Positions 41,311-50,600 of a stretch of DNA of 64,000 nucleotides are shown here, in pieces (within the stretch, counting starts at the first letter, position 1; every line of letters starts with the position of its first letter). The DNA comes from Bacillus sp. FJAT-47783 (GTDB taxonomy: Bacteria; Bacillota; Bacilli; Bacillales; Aeribacillaceae). The translations under genes and the position numbers were made by a program. Under the pieces are notes generated by a model. The model did not search any database. It was not told the DNA's origin and saw nothing but the letters and a program-made list of their open reading frames with translations. Where the stretch lies: positions 62,001 to 126,000 of the forward strand of contig NZ_JAKZKS010000002.1 in assembly GCF_022808615.1 (NCBI RefSeq). Reading direction: 5' to 3'.

Positions 41311-42591
41311 ATGAGCAAAAAAATAGCGTTTCAACTGATGTTAGCCTTTAGTTTTTTATTTTTTTGTCAACCTTCCTTCATGTATGCAAAAGAAACGATT
41401 CAATCTCGAATCGATCAAGCGAACCCAGGTGACATTGTTTATATAGAAGAAGGAAGTTATGATGAAAAGCTAGAAATCACAAAGCCGATAGCACTTATTG
41501 GAAACGGACACGTTGAGCTTTCTACGATTTCAATTATCGATGCAAAGGATGTGAAAGTACAAAACATCCGATTGAAAGGGGATAAAAGAGAAGAATCAAG
41601 TGCTATTTTAGTGAAGAATAGTAAGGATATCGAGCTTACTGACTTAACAATTCGTGAATTTTTTAAAGGGATGGAAGTGTACAATGCTGAAAATATTATC
41701 ATTCATAACAACGTAATCTCAGGGAGCGAAGGTCACTTTTCGAAGAAGGGAAATGGAATTATCCTTTTTGACACGAAAGATATCCGTGTTTTCAGTAATC
41801 ACATTCAATCTGTTCAAGACGGGATATATATTGAAAATGATCAAAACTCTGTATTTAAACAAAACGAAATCTCCCATTCACGATATGGGGTTCACCTCAT
41901 GTATTCAAAAGGTGTAATCGTTAAACAAAATTACTTTCATCATAATGTAACTGGGATCATGCATATGATGACGTCCAATACAACCATTTTGCAAAATGAG
42001 ATTGAAAACCAACAGGACTACAATGGGTTTGGAGTTGTTTTGTATGAGGGGAACAATATTAAACTTAAACAGAATGAACTATTCTTAAATCGTGTAGGTA
42101 TTTCGGTGCAAAATATTGATCATTCGGAAATTGCTCATAATACGATTGCTTCAAACCAAACGGGAATTGAATTCATTCAATATGGTCAATCCAATTCATT
42201 TACAAATAATGATATATACGGAAACATCGTTTCTGTTTCGTCCGATCATCGAGGAGCTACATTGAAAGGGAATTATTGGGATGATTATTCAGGGTTTGAT
42301 TTGGATAATGATGGTTTTGGTGATACACCTTATCAAGCAAATGAATCATTTGCAAAACTCATCGTAAGACAGAAAGCTTTTCAGTATTTCTTTGAATCCC
42401 CATCCGTCTCTGCATTGCGCAAAATGGAAGAGAAAATTTCCGTTAATCAAAATGAGTTTGTAACGGATGAAAACCCTTCCGTTCGGATACAAAAAGAACG
42501 TGGTCAAATTGATTTTCATATTACTCCATTTATTATCGGTGTATTGTGGGGAGGAGGAAGTTGGATTATATGGCGAAGAATCAAGTACTAA
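41311..42591 (+). CDS. nosD: NosD-like periplasmic-type beta-helix protein
   Basis: A 426-residue exported protein with a signal peptide (FSFLFFCQPSFMYA), parallel beta-helix repeats of the CASH/PbH1 type from about residue 50 to 310 (many NxI/NxV strands such as ENIIIHNNVISG and NTTILQNEIE), a copper-insertion-type DDYSGFDLDNDGFGDTPY segment near residue 325 and one C-terminal membrane helix (FIIGVLWGGGSWIIW) that anchors it. NosD works with NosF and NosY to mature the copper-sulfur cluster of NosZ. ATG at 41311 follows TTGGAGGCG. It overlaps the next gene by 22 bases. Confidence 0.92.
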   Translation: MSKKIAFQLMLAFSFLFFCQPSFMYAKETIQSRIDQANPGDIVYIEEGSYDEKLEITKPIALIGNGHVELSTISIIDAKDVKVQNIRLKGDKREESSAILVKNSKDIELTDLTIREFFKGMEVYNAENIIIHNNVISGSEGHFSKKGNGIILFDTKDIRVFSNHIQSVQDGIYIENDQNSVFKQNEISHSRYGVHLMYSKGVIVKQNYFHHNVTGIMHMMTSNTTILQNEIENQQDYNGFGVVLYEGNNIKLKQNELFLNRVGISVQNIDHSEIAHNTIASNQTGIEFIQYGQSNSFTNNDIYGNIVSVSSDHRGATLKGNYWDDYSGFDLDNDGFGDTPYQANESFAKLIVRQKAFQYFFESPSVSALRKMEEKISVNQNEFVTDENPSVRIQKERGQIDFHITPFIIGVLWGGGSWIIWRRIKY

Positions 42592-43040
42592 TCATGTTTA
42601 TGCTTGTAATGGCCGTTCTCATTAGTGTAGCTGGATGTGGAAAGGAAGATTTCAGTCCTCGTGTAATCAATCCTGAAGTTGACACATGTGTCGTTTGTAA
42701 TATGAGTATTGTTCATGAAGAATACGCAGCACAGGCAGTATTAACAAATGGGGATAAGCTCATTTTCGATGATGTTGGTTGTCTCGCTCAGTTTGCGATT
42801 GAACGTCAAAAAGGGGAGATTGGAGCAAGCTATGTAAAAGAATATGAGACAGATGAATGGATTGATTCCAATCAAGCGTTTTATGTATACCATCCAGATT
42901 TTTGGACACCGATGTCGTATGGAGTTCTTGCTTTTTCAACGAAACAAAAAGCAGAAGAATTCATCGATAAGGAAGGAAAGGGCACACTTTTAACACCTGA
43001 AGAACTGAAAAAACATAAATGGGGAGTTCATGACCAATGA
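42570..43040 (+). CDS. nosL: Second NosL-family lipoprotein
   Basis: A 156-residue lipoprotein with lipobox VAGCGK (Cys about 22) and a NosL domain: CVVCNMSIVHEEYAAQ near residue 42 (CxxCxM) and FDDVGCLAQF near 71. Unlike the first NosL it lacks a His-rich tail. ATG at 42570 is 12 bases from GGAGGAGG; TTG at 42561 is an alternative. It overlaps nosD and ends in ATGA overlap with nosY. Two NosL proteins in one operon is unusual; they could serve different donors or acceptors. Confidence 0.88.
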   Translation: MAKNQVLIMFMLVMAVLISVAGCGKEDFSPRVINPEVDTCVVCNMSIVHEEYAAQAVLTNGDKLIFDDVGCLAQFAIERQKGEIGASYVKEYETDEWIDSNQAFYVYHPDFWTPMSYGVLAFSTKQKAEEFIDKEGKGTLLTPEELKKHKWGVHDQ

Positions 43041-43846
43041 ATCGTGCGATCATAGTTTCAGAAATGAAAAAAATCGTACGAAGTCGATCATTACTTATTT
43101 TTGGGCTTCTTCTAATGGTATTGCTCCTTTCCATTACGAGTGTGCAAATTTTTGCTCTTCCTGCAACATCATCTTTTACTCGGTATTCTGCTTCTTTTTT
43201 AAATGTTTTATTGTTTTTGTTTCCCCTTTTTACGCTTGGAATGGGGGCTATGTCGGTTGCTTCAGATATTGAATCAAGATGGTTCACGCTATTAAGGACG
43301 TATCCGATTAAAATTGCCTCATACACATGGGGAAAATTTGTTGCATTGATTTGTTGTTTTTGGTTGATAGTCGGGATGGTTTATGGGCTCGTTCTTATTT
43401 TGTTTAGTTTGAAAGGACTAAGTCATTTTGATTTTCTTCTATTCTTCCTTTCGCTCGTTATCATTGTTATTTTTTCATCGGTGTCAATTTTGATTGGGAG
43501 TGTATCGCAAAATCGGATTCATAGTCTTTCGTTAGCACTTGGAACATGGGCTTTCTTTTTATTAATTTTTGATTATCTCATTATGGCAGTAGGGACAGTT
43601 GTATCAGGTACGATGTTGAAAATTTTTGTCATGATTTTAACTTTTACGAACCCTGCTGAATGGATTCGAATTGGCTATATTCTTTATTCTGGGAATGCAA
43701 CGGTTCTTGGGCCTGTTTATTTCGATTTTGCCAATTTCTTTTTGGCACCTGTTGGCATTTGTGTGTATTTGTTTATTTGTGTCTTATGGGTGGCTATACC
43801 GATTTTTGTGAGTGGGAAAATTTTAGAAAAGAAAGAAGGAAGATAG
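43037..43846 (+). CDS. nosY: NosY-like ABC transporter permease
   Basis: A 269-residue polytopic membrane protein with six hydrophobic segments (starting SLLIFGLLLMVLLLSI) and the ABC-2 type layout. TNPAEWIRI near residue 208 resembles the NPxDxxR region of NosY. It would form the membrane part of NosDFY. ATG at 43037 overlaps the stop of the second NosL; the ATPase starts directly after its own stop. Confidence 0.88.
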   Translation: MNRAIIVSEMKKIVRSRSLLIFGLLLMVLLLSITSVQIFALPATSSFTRYSASFLNVLLFLFPLFTLGMGAMSVASDIESRWFTLLRTYPIKIASYTWGKFVALICCFWLIVGMVYGLVLILFSLKGLSHFDFLLFFLSLVIIVIFSSVSILIGSVSQNRIHSLSLALGTWAFFLLIFDYLIMAVGTVVSGTMLKIFVMILTFTNPAEWIRIGYILYSGNATVLGPVYFDFANFFLAPVGICVYLFICVLWVAIPIFVSGKILEKKEGR

Positions 43847-44533
43847 ATGAAAATTGAAATAATCAATCTCTCCAAAACGTATAAGAACGGAAAAGTTGGT
43901 CTATCTCCCCTTCAATTCAATATTCAAAGTGGAAGCATAGTTGCGTTGACAGGAGGGAATGGAGCCGGGAAAAGTACGTTCATAAAACTTCTTACAAATG
44001 TCATTCGTCCTTCCTCCGGTCGTATAAAGTGGGAAGGACAACGGTTTAGCTATATGCCAGATGACTTGGAATTCCCGCCTAACTTAACAGCCATAGAGGG
44101 GTTAACATTGTTAGGGGCTATTAAAAACGTTGATGATGATACGATATCATCTTTATTGAAAAAAGTAGGTTTGTTTGATGTGCGACATCAAAAAATTGAG
44201 ACATTCTCAAAAGGGATGAAACAAAGACTGTCGTTTGCCCAAGCGTTATTATCAGATGAAGAAGTTCTCATACTAGATGAGCCAACGAATGGGTTAGATC
44301 CATATTGGGTTAAATGGTTTAAAAATTGTTTAATAGAAGAAAAACGAAATGGAAGAACCATCATTTTTTCAACCCATCATCTTCATTTAGTAGAAGAATT
44401 AGCCGATGAAATGTTATTCTTCCAAGATGGAAATGTCATTATTAAGGAGAAAATAAAAGACATAACAAAAACGGCAAAATCATTGGAAGAAGTGATCATT
44501 GAAAAGTTAGAAGACGTCTTTCAACTCCCATAA
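43847..44533 (+). CDS. nosF: NosF-like ABC transporter ATP-binding protein
   Basis: A 228-residue ATPase: Walker A GGNGAGKST (about 37-45), signature FSKGMKQRL (about 121), Walker B VLILDEPTNGLDP (about 140) and switch His in FSTHHLH. It powers NosY. Last gene of the operon, with no gap from nosY, followed by a terminator shared with the convergent kinase gene. Neither nosZ nor nosC/nosB is visible nearby. Confidence 0.92.
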   Translation: MKIEIINLSKTYKNGKVGLSPLQFNIQSGSIVALTGGNGAGKSTFIKLLTNVIRPSSGRIKWEGQRFSYMPDDLEFPPNLTAIEGLTLLGAIKNVDDDTISSLLKKVGLFDVRHQKIETFSKGMKQRLSFAQALLSDEEVLILDEPTNGLDPYWVKWFKNCLIEEKRNGRTIIFSTHHLHLVEELADEMLFFQDGNVIIKEKIKDITKTAKSLEEVIIEKLEDVFQLP

Positions 44534-44546
44534 ATATTGAAAAAAA

Positions 44547-44576
44547 AAGGTCTCTTTACTTGAGAGGCCTTTTTCA
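44547..44576. terminator. Terminator after nosF
   Basis: AGGTCTCT and GAGAGGCCT pair around TTACTT, flanked by an A-run and TTTTT, so it works for both the nos operon and the kinase gene. Confidence 0.85.
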
Positions 44577-44676
44577 TCGTATATAAAAGCTGAAAAGATG
44601 TTAAACGACAAGATAACTTTAGTAACATCTTGGAATAAGTATTCGCTTTGAAAAAATTTAGTCATATAATATACAG

Positions 44677-46077
44677 TTAATCGATTAAAGGAAACGATAA
44701 AATAACAGTCGTTCCTTTTCCTTCTTCGCTTTCAATCTCCATCGTCCCATCATGAAGAGCGACAATTTCTTTGACGATCGAAAGGCCTAAGCCTGTCCCG
44801 CCTGTTTTACGTGATCTAGATTTGTCGGTTCGGTAAAAACGCTCCCCGATTCGATCAATATCTTTTTTCGGAATTCCTATTCCATCATCGGTAATCTTTA
44901 CAATAGCTCGATTGCGATCTTGATAAGATGTAATTCGGATTTCTCCATTGTTATTAGAGTACTTCACTGCATTGTCTATCACATTGTAAAGGACTTGCTG
45001 CAGGCGGCTGCTATCTCCCATTATGATGATTTCATCATCCAAATTCGTATGAATCGTTATATTTCGTTTCGTAAGCGACGGTGTAAATAGTTCTAAAGAA
45101 TCAAGAATCAATTGGGAAAAGGCTATTGGTTCCTTTTCGTTCGTCATCTTTTTATCTTCCAACTCGTTTAATTGTAATAAATCATGGATTAGCTTTTGCA
45201 TTCGTTTCGATTCTTTTTCAATAAGCAGAAGGTGATTTCGCTTCTCTTCTTCCGATGAATACGCTTTATCTAACAAAAGCTGTGTGTAACCACCAATGTA
45301 GGTGAGGGGCGTTCTTAATTCGTGAGCGACATTTGAGAGAAATTCTTTCTTACGCTCGTCTTGTTCTTCGAGAGACTCCGCCATTTTATTGAAGGCATCG
45401 GCGAGCTCCCCAATCTCATCTGAAGTATCGATATGAACTCTTTTTGAAAAGTTTCCACGGCCAACTTCTTTAGAAAAAGTACGAAACGTACGTAACGGTT
45501 TGAAAATCGATTGGACAAAATAATTGATGATGAAAAATAAAATCAAGAAAAAGAAAGAGCCAGAAAAAATTAAGATTGGGATTCCATAATTGAAAACCTC
45601 TGGTATTTCAGCTAGTGGAACATATATATAGATGAACCCTATTAGCTTTTGCTCGTGGGTTAATGGGAAAATAGCACCGGTAATATTACGGCGAAATTCT
45701 TTCACATATCCTTCTTTCGTAACATATTGTCCATTTAAAAGCTTTTGTTCATCCTCTTTACTTATAAGGTGTTCATAATCAATTTGATAAGGAAAATGAT
45801 CACCTAATTTTTCTAATTTATCTACAACAATTACTTCATATGGTGAAACAACATTATACCAAGCAATCTTGTCTTTAATTTCACCGCTTAGCGATCCGTA
45901 ATGAAAGTGGGCGGCTGTTCGTTCTCCTTCATATATGAGCTGTTCTTTAACACTGCGAATATATAAATCTTTGTATAGAAAGTGAATGAACAGAAACGAA
46001 AATACAATGGAAATGACAAAACTAACTAGAAAAAGAAATAGTACTTTATGACTGATGGAAAGTTTTTTTATGTTCAA
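44677..46077 (-). CDS. Two-component sensor histidine kinase
   Basis: A 466-residue membrane kinase: TM1 about 10-35, an extracellular sensor domain (about 36-165), TM2 about 166-190, HAMP (about 190-240, FKPLRTFRTFSKEVGRG), HisKA with phospho-His in SNVAHELRTPLTY (about 253), and HATPase with N-box NVIDNAVKYS, G1 TDDGIGIPK and G2 GGTGLGLSIV. The signal is unknown. Its start overlaps the regulator stop by 4 bases. A decayed partial copy of its 3' end lies at 40362-40492. Confidence 0.94.
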   Translation of the reverse strand: MNIKKLSISHKVLFLFLVSFVISIVFSFLFIHFLYKDLYIRSVKEQLIYEGERTAAHFHYGSLSGEIKDKIAWYNVVSPYEVIVVDKLEKLGDHFPYQIDYEHLISKEDEQKLLNGQYVTKEGYVKEFRRNITGAIFPLTHEQKLIGFIYIYVPLAEIPEVFNYGIPILIFSGSFFFLILFFIINYFVQSIFKPLRTFRTFSKEVGRGNFSKRVHIDTSDEIGELADAFNKMAESLEEQDERKKEFLSNVAHELRTPLTYIGGYTQLLLDKAYSSEEEKRNHLLLIEKESKRMQKLIHDLLQLNELEDKKMTNEKEPIAFSQLILDSLELFTPSLTKRNITIHTNLDDEIIIMGDSSRLQQVLYNVIDNAVKYSNNNGEIRITSYQDRNRAIVKITDDGIGIPKKDIDRIGERFYRTDKSRSRKTGGTGLGLSIVKEIVALHDGTMEIESEEGKGTTVILSFPLID

Positions 46078-46760
46078 TGTTCCACCTCAAATTTATAGCC
46101 GAGACCCCAAACAGTTTCAACTAAATGTCCATGATCCTTTAATTTCAACCGAATGGTCTTAATATGTGTATCAACGGTTCGCTCACTTCCTTCATAGGAA
46201 GGTCCCCAAATTTGATCAAGCAATTGACTACGTGTAAACACCTTCCCTTTGTTTTTCGCTAAAAATAATAATAAATCGAATTCTTTTTGGGTTAAAGCAA
46301 GCTTTCGTCCTTGGACAGTAGCTACTCGTCCTTGGAGGTCCATTTGTAGAGGTCCGAACGTTTCTACATTCGATTCCATTAAATCCTTTCGAGTTCTCCG
46401 AAAAATTGCTTCCATTCGGGCTAATAGCTCGGCTGGATTAAAAGGCTTTACGATGTAGTCATCTCCACCTAGTTTTAATCCTTTTACTTTATCCTCGCCA
46501 TCTCCTTTCGCTGTTAAGAAAATAGCAGGAGTATTCATTTGTTGATAGTTCCTTATTTCCTCAAGTAATGTGAAGCCATCGATGTATGGCATCATGATAT
46601 CAATAATCAACATATCCGGTTTTTCGTGATTTAATAATTCGAGCGCTTCCATCCCATCTTTCGCTTCGATACATGTATAACCTGCCCTTTTTAGATACGT
46701 ATGAATAAGGTTGCGCATATTATCTTCATCATCAACAATCATAATTTTTATTGGTTTCAA
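46074..46760 (-). CDS. OmpR/PhoB-family response regulator
   Basis: A 228-residue regulator: receiver domain 1-120 with acidic pair VDDEDN, phospho-Asp in LIIDIMMPY (about 54), Thr in FLTAKGD and Lys in YIVKPFNP; winged helix 130-225 with VFTRSQLLDQIWG and TVDTHIKTIRLKL. It is the partner of the downstream kinase. Being beside the nos-like operon, it may control it, but no site was identified. Divergent from zagA across a 278-base gap. Confidence 0.94.
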   Translation of the reverse strand: MKPIKIMIVDDEDNMRNLIHTYLKRAGYTCIEAKDGMEALELLNHEKPDMLIIDIMMPYIDGFTLLEEIRNYQQMNTPAIFLTAKGDGEDKVKGLKLGGDDYIVKPFNPAELLARMEAIFRRTRKDLMESNVETFGPLQMDLQGRVATVQGRKLALTQKEFDLLLFLAKNKGKVFTRSQLLDQIWGPSYEGSERTVDTHIKTIRLKLKDHGHLVETVWGLGYKFEVEH

Positions 46761-46937
46761 TGTAATTGACTCCTTTTACGAAAACTTCTTCTCATCTAAT
46801 TATATAAAGAAATAATGAAATTTGTTTGAACTAACGAAGTTTTAATCCTTCTTTGCTCCAATTTTAATTATGTTTGCAATTAGCGGTGCTATTAATAATT
46901 ATATACTTGCAAAAATTAAAAAGGTTTCATACAATAT

Positions 46938-47018
46938 AATTCGTAACAATTACGATTTGTAGTTCGAGGTTGGAAAAGTGATATTTTTTTAAAAGGTAAA
47001 TCGTAATCATTTTGATTT
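46938..47018 (+). promoter_or_regulatory. Two Zur boxes upstream of zagA
   Basis: 46938-46958 (AATTCGTAACAATTACGATTT has 21 bases; its core is TCGTAACAATTACGA) and 46998-47018 (core TCGTAATCATTTTGA) each match the Zur consensus AAATCGTAATNATTACGATTT with about two mismatches. Tandem Zur boxes also precede yciC/zagA in B. subtilis. They predict induction on zinc starvation. Confidence 0.88.
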
Positions 47019-47038
47019 TGGGAGAGAGGTGTGTTTGA

Positions 47039-48229
47039 GTGGTGGATACAAGAATTCCTGTTACCGTACTTAGTGGCTACTTAGGAGCTGGTAAAACGAC
47101 ATTATTAAACCATATTTTATTAAACCGTGAAAATAAAAAGATTGCCGTGATTGTCAATGATATGAGTGAAGTGAATATAGACGCTTCATTGATTAAACAA
47201 GGAGCATTTTCTCGGACAGAGGAAAAAATGGTTGAATTACAAAATGGTTGTATTTGCTGCACATTACGCGAAGATTTAATCATTGAAGTGGAGCGGTTAG
47301 TGAAAGCAGGTGATATCGATTACATCGTTATTGAATCGACAGGTATATCTGAACCGATTCCAGTTGCACAAACCTTTACATATATCGATGAGCAGCTTAA
47401 CATTCAATTACCTTCTATGTGTCGCTTAGATACGATGGTAACGGTCGTCGATGCGAATCGTTTTTGGCATGATTTTTCTTCAGGTGAAACGTTACTTGAC
47501 CGGAAGCAGGCAACTGATGAACAAGATACGAGAGAAGTCGTTGATTTGTTAATTGATCAAATAGAGTTTGCAAACGTCATTTTACTAAATAAGATTGACC
47601 TTGTAGACAAAGAGAGTGTTTTGGAATTAAAAGCTGTCATCCAAAAATTAAATCCAGACGCAAGAATTATTGAATCATCATATGGACAAGTGAAACTAGA
47701 TGAAATAATCAATACACGTTTATTCGATTTTGAAACAGCTAGCCAAAGTGCAGGATGGATGAAGGAATTAAATGAAGAACATACACCCGAAACAGAAGAG
47801 TATGGGATATCTTCATTTGTGTATCGAAGCAAACGTCCTTTTCATCCAGAGCGTTGGTTGACATGGTTAGAAAATTGGCCTGTTGATGTTGTACGTGCAA
47901 AAGGATTTTTCTGGTTGGCAACGAGAAATGACATGGCAGGTCTTTTATCTCAAGCAGGTCCATCGATAAGTATAGAAGCTGCAGGTGAATGGGTAGCGGT
48001 ATACCCAGAAGAAGAAAAAAACGAGATTTTGGAAGAAGAACCAGTATTAATTGAAAAATGGGATGAAACGTATGGAGATCGAATGACTGAAATCGTCATG
48101 ATTGGAATTGACATGGATAAAGGTGCAGTTGAACATTCATTAGATAAATGTTTATTAACAGATGAGGAGATGGGAAGTGATTGGTCGTTATTCAAAGACC
48201 CGTTACCACCATTTACGGTTCAAGTTTAA
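47039..48229 (+). CDS. zagA: Zur-regulated zinc metallochaperone GTPase (CobW/COG0523)
   Basis: A 396-residue COG0523 GTPase: P-loop [12 protein letters not shown] near residue 12, zinc motif [11 protein letters not shown] near 76, [10 protein letters not shown], and NKIDLVD near 188; the CobW C-terminal domain starts about 280 ([14 protein letters not shown]). B. subtilis ZagA (YciC) delivers zinc to FolE under zinc limitation. Start: GTG at 47039 or the next GTG 3 bases on, after GGGAGAGAGG. Two Zur boxes precede it and a zinc-free L33 gene follows, consistent with a zinc-sparing operon. Confidence 0.93.
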   Translation: MVDTRIPVTVLSGYLGAGKTTLLNHILLNRENKKIAVIVNDMSEVNIDASLIKQGAFSRTEEKMVELQNGCICCTLREDLIIEVERLVKAGDIDYIVIESTGISEPIPVAQTFTYIDEQLNIQLPSMCRLDTMVTVVDANRFWHDFSSGETLLDRKQATDEQDTREVVDLLIDQIEFANVILLNKIDLVDKESVLELKAVIQKLNPDARIIESSYGQVKLDEIINTRLFDFETASQSAGWMKELNEEHTPETEEYGISSFVYRSKRPFHPERWLTWLENWPVDVVRAKGFFWLATRNDMAGLLSQAGPSISIEAAGEWVAVYPEEEKNEILEEEPVLIEKWDETYGDRMTEIVMIGIDMDKGAVEHSLDKCLLTDEEMGSDWSLFKDPLPPFTVQV

Positions 48230-48250
48230 TATCATAAGGAGGAATGGAAG

Positions 48251-48400
48251 ATGCGAGTAAAGGTTACGCTAGCTTGTACGGAAACAGGAGACAAAAACTA
48301 TATAACAACGAAAAATAAACGAACAAATCCAGAGCGATTAGAGCTAAAAAAATATAGTCCGCGTCTAAGACGATATACTTTGCACCGTGAGACGAAATAA
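48251..48400 (+). CDS. rpmG: Ribosomal protein L33, zinc-independent form
   Basis: A 49-residue L33: [20 protein letters not shown] at the start and RYTLHRETK at the end. Zinc-binding L33 has CxxC twice; here only the first Cys remains (ACTET) and the second pair is lost (KYSPR instead of KYCPR). Such C-minus paralogues replace the zinc form under zinc starvation, releasing zinc. AAGGAGGAATGG precedes ATG 48251 and it lies 21 bases after zagA under the same Zur control. A terminator follows. Confidence 0.93.
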   Translation: MRVKVTLACTETGDKNYITTKNKRTNPERLELKKYSPRLRRYTLHRETK

Positions 48401-48404
48401 ATTC

Positions 48405-48438
48405 ACGAAGGATGGCCAGTTTCGGTCATCCTTTTTAT
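48405..48438 (+). terminator. zagA-rpmG terminator
   Basis: AAGGATG and CATCCTT pair around GCCAGTTTCGGT, followed by TTTTA. Confidence 0.85.
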
Positions 48439-48510
48439 GTATGATGTTTGAAGCGATAATTGTATAGAATCCAACAAGAGCACATATATTGGAAGTATCC
48501 AATTAATCTA

Positions 48511-49098
48511 GTGGAGGTGGAGAATATTAATATTGCACTTTCATGGATCCTCTTCTTAAGTATTGGAATACTAGTCGTTTCTTACATGTTGATATGTAAA
48601 GTTGAAAAGTTTCCACGGCTAACCGGAATGATGGTGGCGATGGCTTTTGCAATGAGTTCAGGATTACTTGCTGGCGTAGTGACAAGTATATTTGAAGCAT
48701 TTGATTTAATGACATCAACGGTTATCGGAATGATTACCGGAGTATTTGTAGGGGCTATTTTTGGACGGGTTTATCACTGGGGAGCTGTTTTGGATGGGTT
48801 TTTAGCGGGTGTGATGGGCGGTATGATGGGGGCGATGACAGGGGAAATGCTGCACCCCATTTATCATGATTCCATCGTGAAAATGATGTTGGTCGTCCAT
48901 GTCGTTGTGTTTTTAATGATCATGGCTATGTTTAAAGACGAACTGCATGTTGTGTTTCCACCATTTGTCCGGTTTGTTTTTTTTCATCCTGTAGGGCTTC
49001 TCCTGTTGTTTCTTCTTTTTTTCGTCACTACGGAATGGACAGGACCTATTATCGAGCCGCATGACGTACAAGATTCTCATCATTCTACATTAAAGTAA
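48511..49098 (+). CDS. Integral membrane protein, unknown function
   Basis: About 195 residues with five hydrophobic helices and Gly/Met-rich packing motifs (GAIFGRVYHWGAVLDGFLAG, VMGGMMGAMTGEMLHP). His residues recur near helix ends (HPIYH, HVVV, HHST). I do not recognise the family. The start is unclear: the frame is open from 48460, GTG codons at 48511 and 48517 lie inside the only good ribosome site (GGAGGTGG), and that site is best placed for a non-standard ATT at 48526. I give the first GTG as the conservative start. Confidence 0.65.
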   Translation: MEVENINIALSWILFLSIGILVVSYMLICKVEKFPRLTGMMVAMAFAMSSGLLAGVVTSIFEAFDLMTSTVIGMITGVFVGAIFGRVYHWGAVLDGFLAGVMGGMMGAMTGEMLHPIYHDSIVKMMLVVHVVVFLMIMAMFKDELHVVFPPFVRFVFFHPVGLLLLFLLFFVTTEWTGPIIEPHDVQDSHHSTLK

Positions 49099-49168
49099 GT
49101 TCATAATGTTTATTCCCTTTTGATACGGCTAAAAATAAGATGAGACAAACGGATAAGGGGGGAATAAT

Positions 49169-50554
49169 ATGTCATTTCGAATCGAGCGCGATACGATGGG
49201 AGAAGTAAAAGTACCAATAGATAAGTATTGGGGAGCGCAAACGGAGCGAAGTCGTCAAAACTTTCGAATTGGAATTGAAAAAATGCCCATTGAAGTTATT
49301 CGCGCATTTGCCGTGATTAAAAGAAGTGCAGCAAAAGTGAATGGAGAATTAGGAAAGCTAAACGAAGAAAAAGCCAAGGTGATAATGGATGTTTGTGATG
49401 CAATCATAAACGGTGAATACGATGAACATTTTCCTTTAGTCGTATGGCAAACAGGTAGCGGTACTCAAACGAATATGAATGTCAATGAAGTGATTGCACA
49501 TCAAGCAAATGAACAGCTAAAGAAAAAGAACTCGAAAGAAACGATTCATCCGAATGATGATGTCAACATGGGACAAAGTTCGAACGACACGTTTCCAACC
49601 GCTATGCATATTGCGGGAGTTTTAGTTGTCATGGATCAATTAATTCCAGAAATCGATCGATTGTTGAATACGTTAACGGAGAAACAAGAGGCCTTTTCAC
49701 ATGTGATCAAAATTGGGAGAACCCACTTGCAAGATGCAACGCCTTTAACGGTTGGCCAAGAAATAAGCGGTTGGGTACATATGTTAACAAAATCAAAAAG
49801 CATGATTGAGCAAAGTACTGAGCAAATGCTTCCACTAGCAATCGGTGGAACGGCTGTTGGGACAGGAATAAATACACATCCACAATTCGGTGAGAAAGTA
49901 GCGGAGGAAATTAGCTGCCTGACAAATAAGCGATTTACATCTTCCAAAAATAAATTTCATGCCTTAACAAGCCATGATGAAATTGTACATGTTCATGGAG
50001 CGTTAAAAGCATTTGCAGCAGACGTAATGAAAATTGCGAATGACGTTAGATGGCTTTCAAGTGGCCCCCGCTGTGGAATCGGTGAAATGACGATTCCCGC
50101 TAACGAACCGGGGAGCTCCATTATGCCAGGAAAAGTAAACCCGACACAAAGTGAAGCGCTGACGATGATTGCCACACAAGTGATGGGAAATGACGCAACG
50201 ATTGGAATCGCAGCAAGTCAAGGGAATTTTCAGTTGAACGTATTTAAGCCCGTGATCATCTATAATTTTATTCAATCCGTCCGGTTATTGGCTGATGGTA
50301 TTCGTTCTTTTCATGACAACTGTATAGTCGGTATTTCGTTAAACGAAGAAGTGATAAAGCGACATTTAACAAATTCCTTAATGCTTGTGACAGCACTCAA
50401 TCCACATATCGGCTATGAAAAAGCAGCGAAAATTGCTAAGGAAGCTTTTTCTAAAGGTATCACACTAAAAGAAGCAGCTGTAAAGTTACAAATATTATCA
50501 GAAGAGGAATTTGATAATATTGTAAACCCGGAAGAAATGACAGAGCCAAAATAA
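49169..50554 (+). CDS. fumC: Fumarate hydratase, class II
   Basis: Iron-free fumarase of the TCA cycle. N-terminal [36 protein letters not shown] near residue 97, [17 protein letters not shown] near 186 and the superfamily signature [15 protein letters not shown] near 316. It has 461 residues. The GSSxMPxKxN loop plus the FumC N terminus separate it from aspartase and argininosuccinate lyase. ATG at 49169 follows AAGGGGGG. Confidence 0.95.
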   Translation: MSFRIERDTMGEVKVPIDKYWGAQTERSRQNFRIGIEKMPIEVIRAFAVIKRSAAKVNGELGKLNEEKAKVIMDVCDAIINGEYDEHFPLVVWQTGSGTQTNMNVNEVIAHQANEQLKKKNSKETIHPNDDVNMGQSSNDTFPTAMHIAGVLVVMDQLIPEIDRLLNTLTEKQEAFSHVIKIGRTHLQDATPLTVGQEISGWVHMLTKSKSMIEQSTEQMLPLAIGGTAVGTGINTHPQFGEKVAEEISCLTNKRFTSSKNKFHALTSHDEIVHVHGALKAFAADVMKIANDVRWLSSGPRCGIGEMTIPANEPGSSIMPGKVNPTQSEALTMIATQVMGNDATIGIAASQGNFQLNVFKPVIIYNFIQSVRLLADGIRSFHDNCIVGISLNEEVIKRHLTNSLMLVTALNPHIGYEKAAKIAKEAFSKGITLKEAAVKLQILSEEEFDNIVNPEEMTEPK

Positions 50555-50600
50555 AATAGGTGTCAAAAAGATAGGCTAAATAAAAAAGAAGGTGACATGG

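Noticed and set aside
41311-42591. Polysaccharide lyase or pectinase (parallel beta-helix)
   Set aside because: The gene order with nosL, nosY and nosF and the C-terminal membrane anchor fit NosD better; no lyase catalytic motif is seen.
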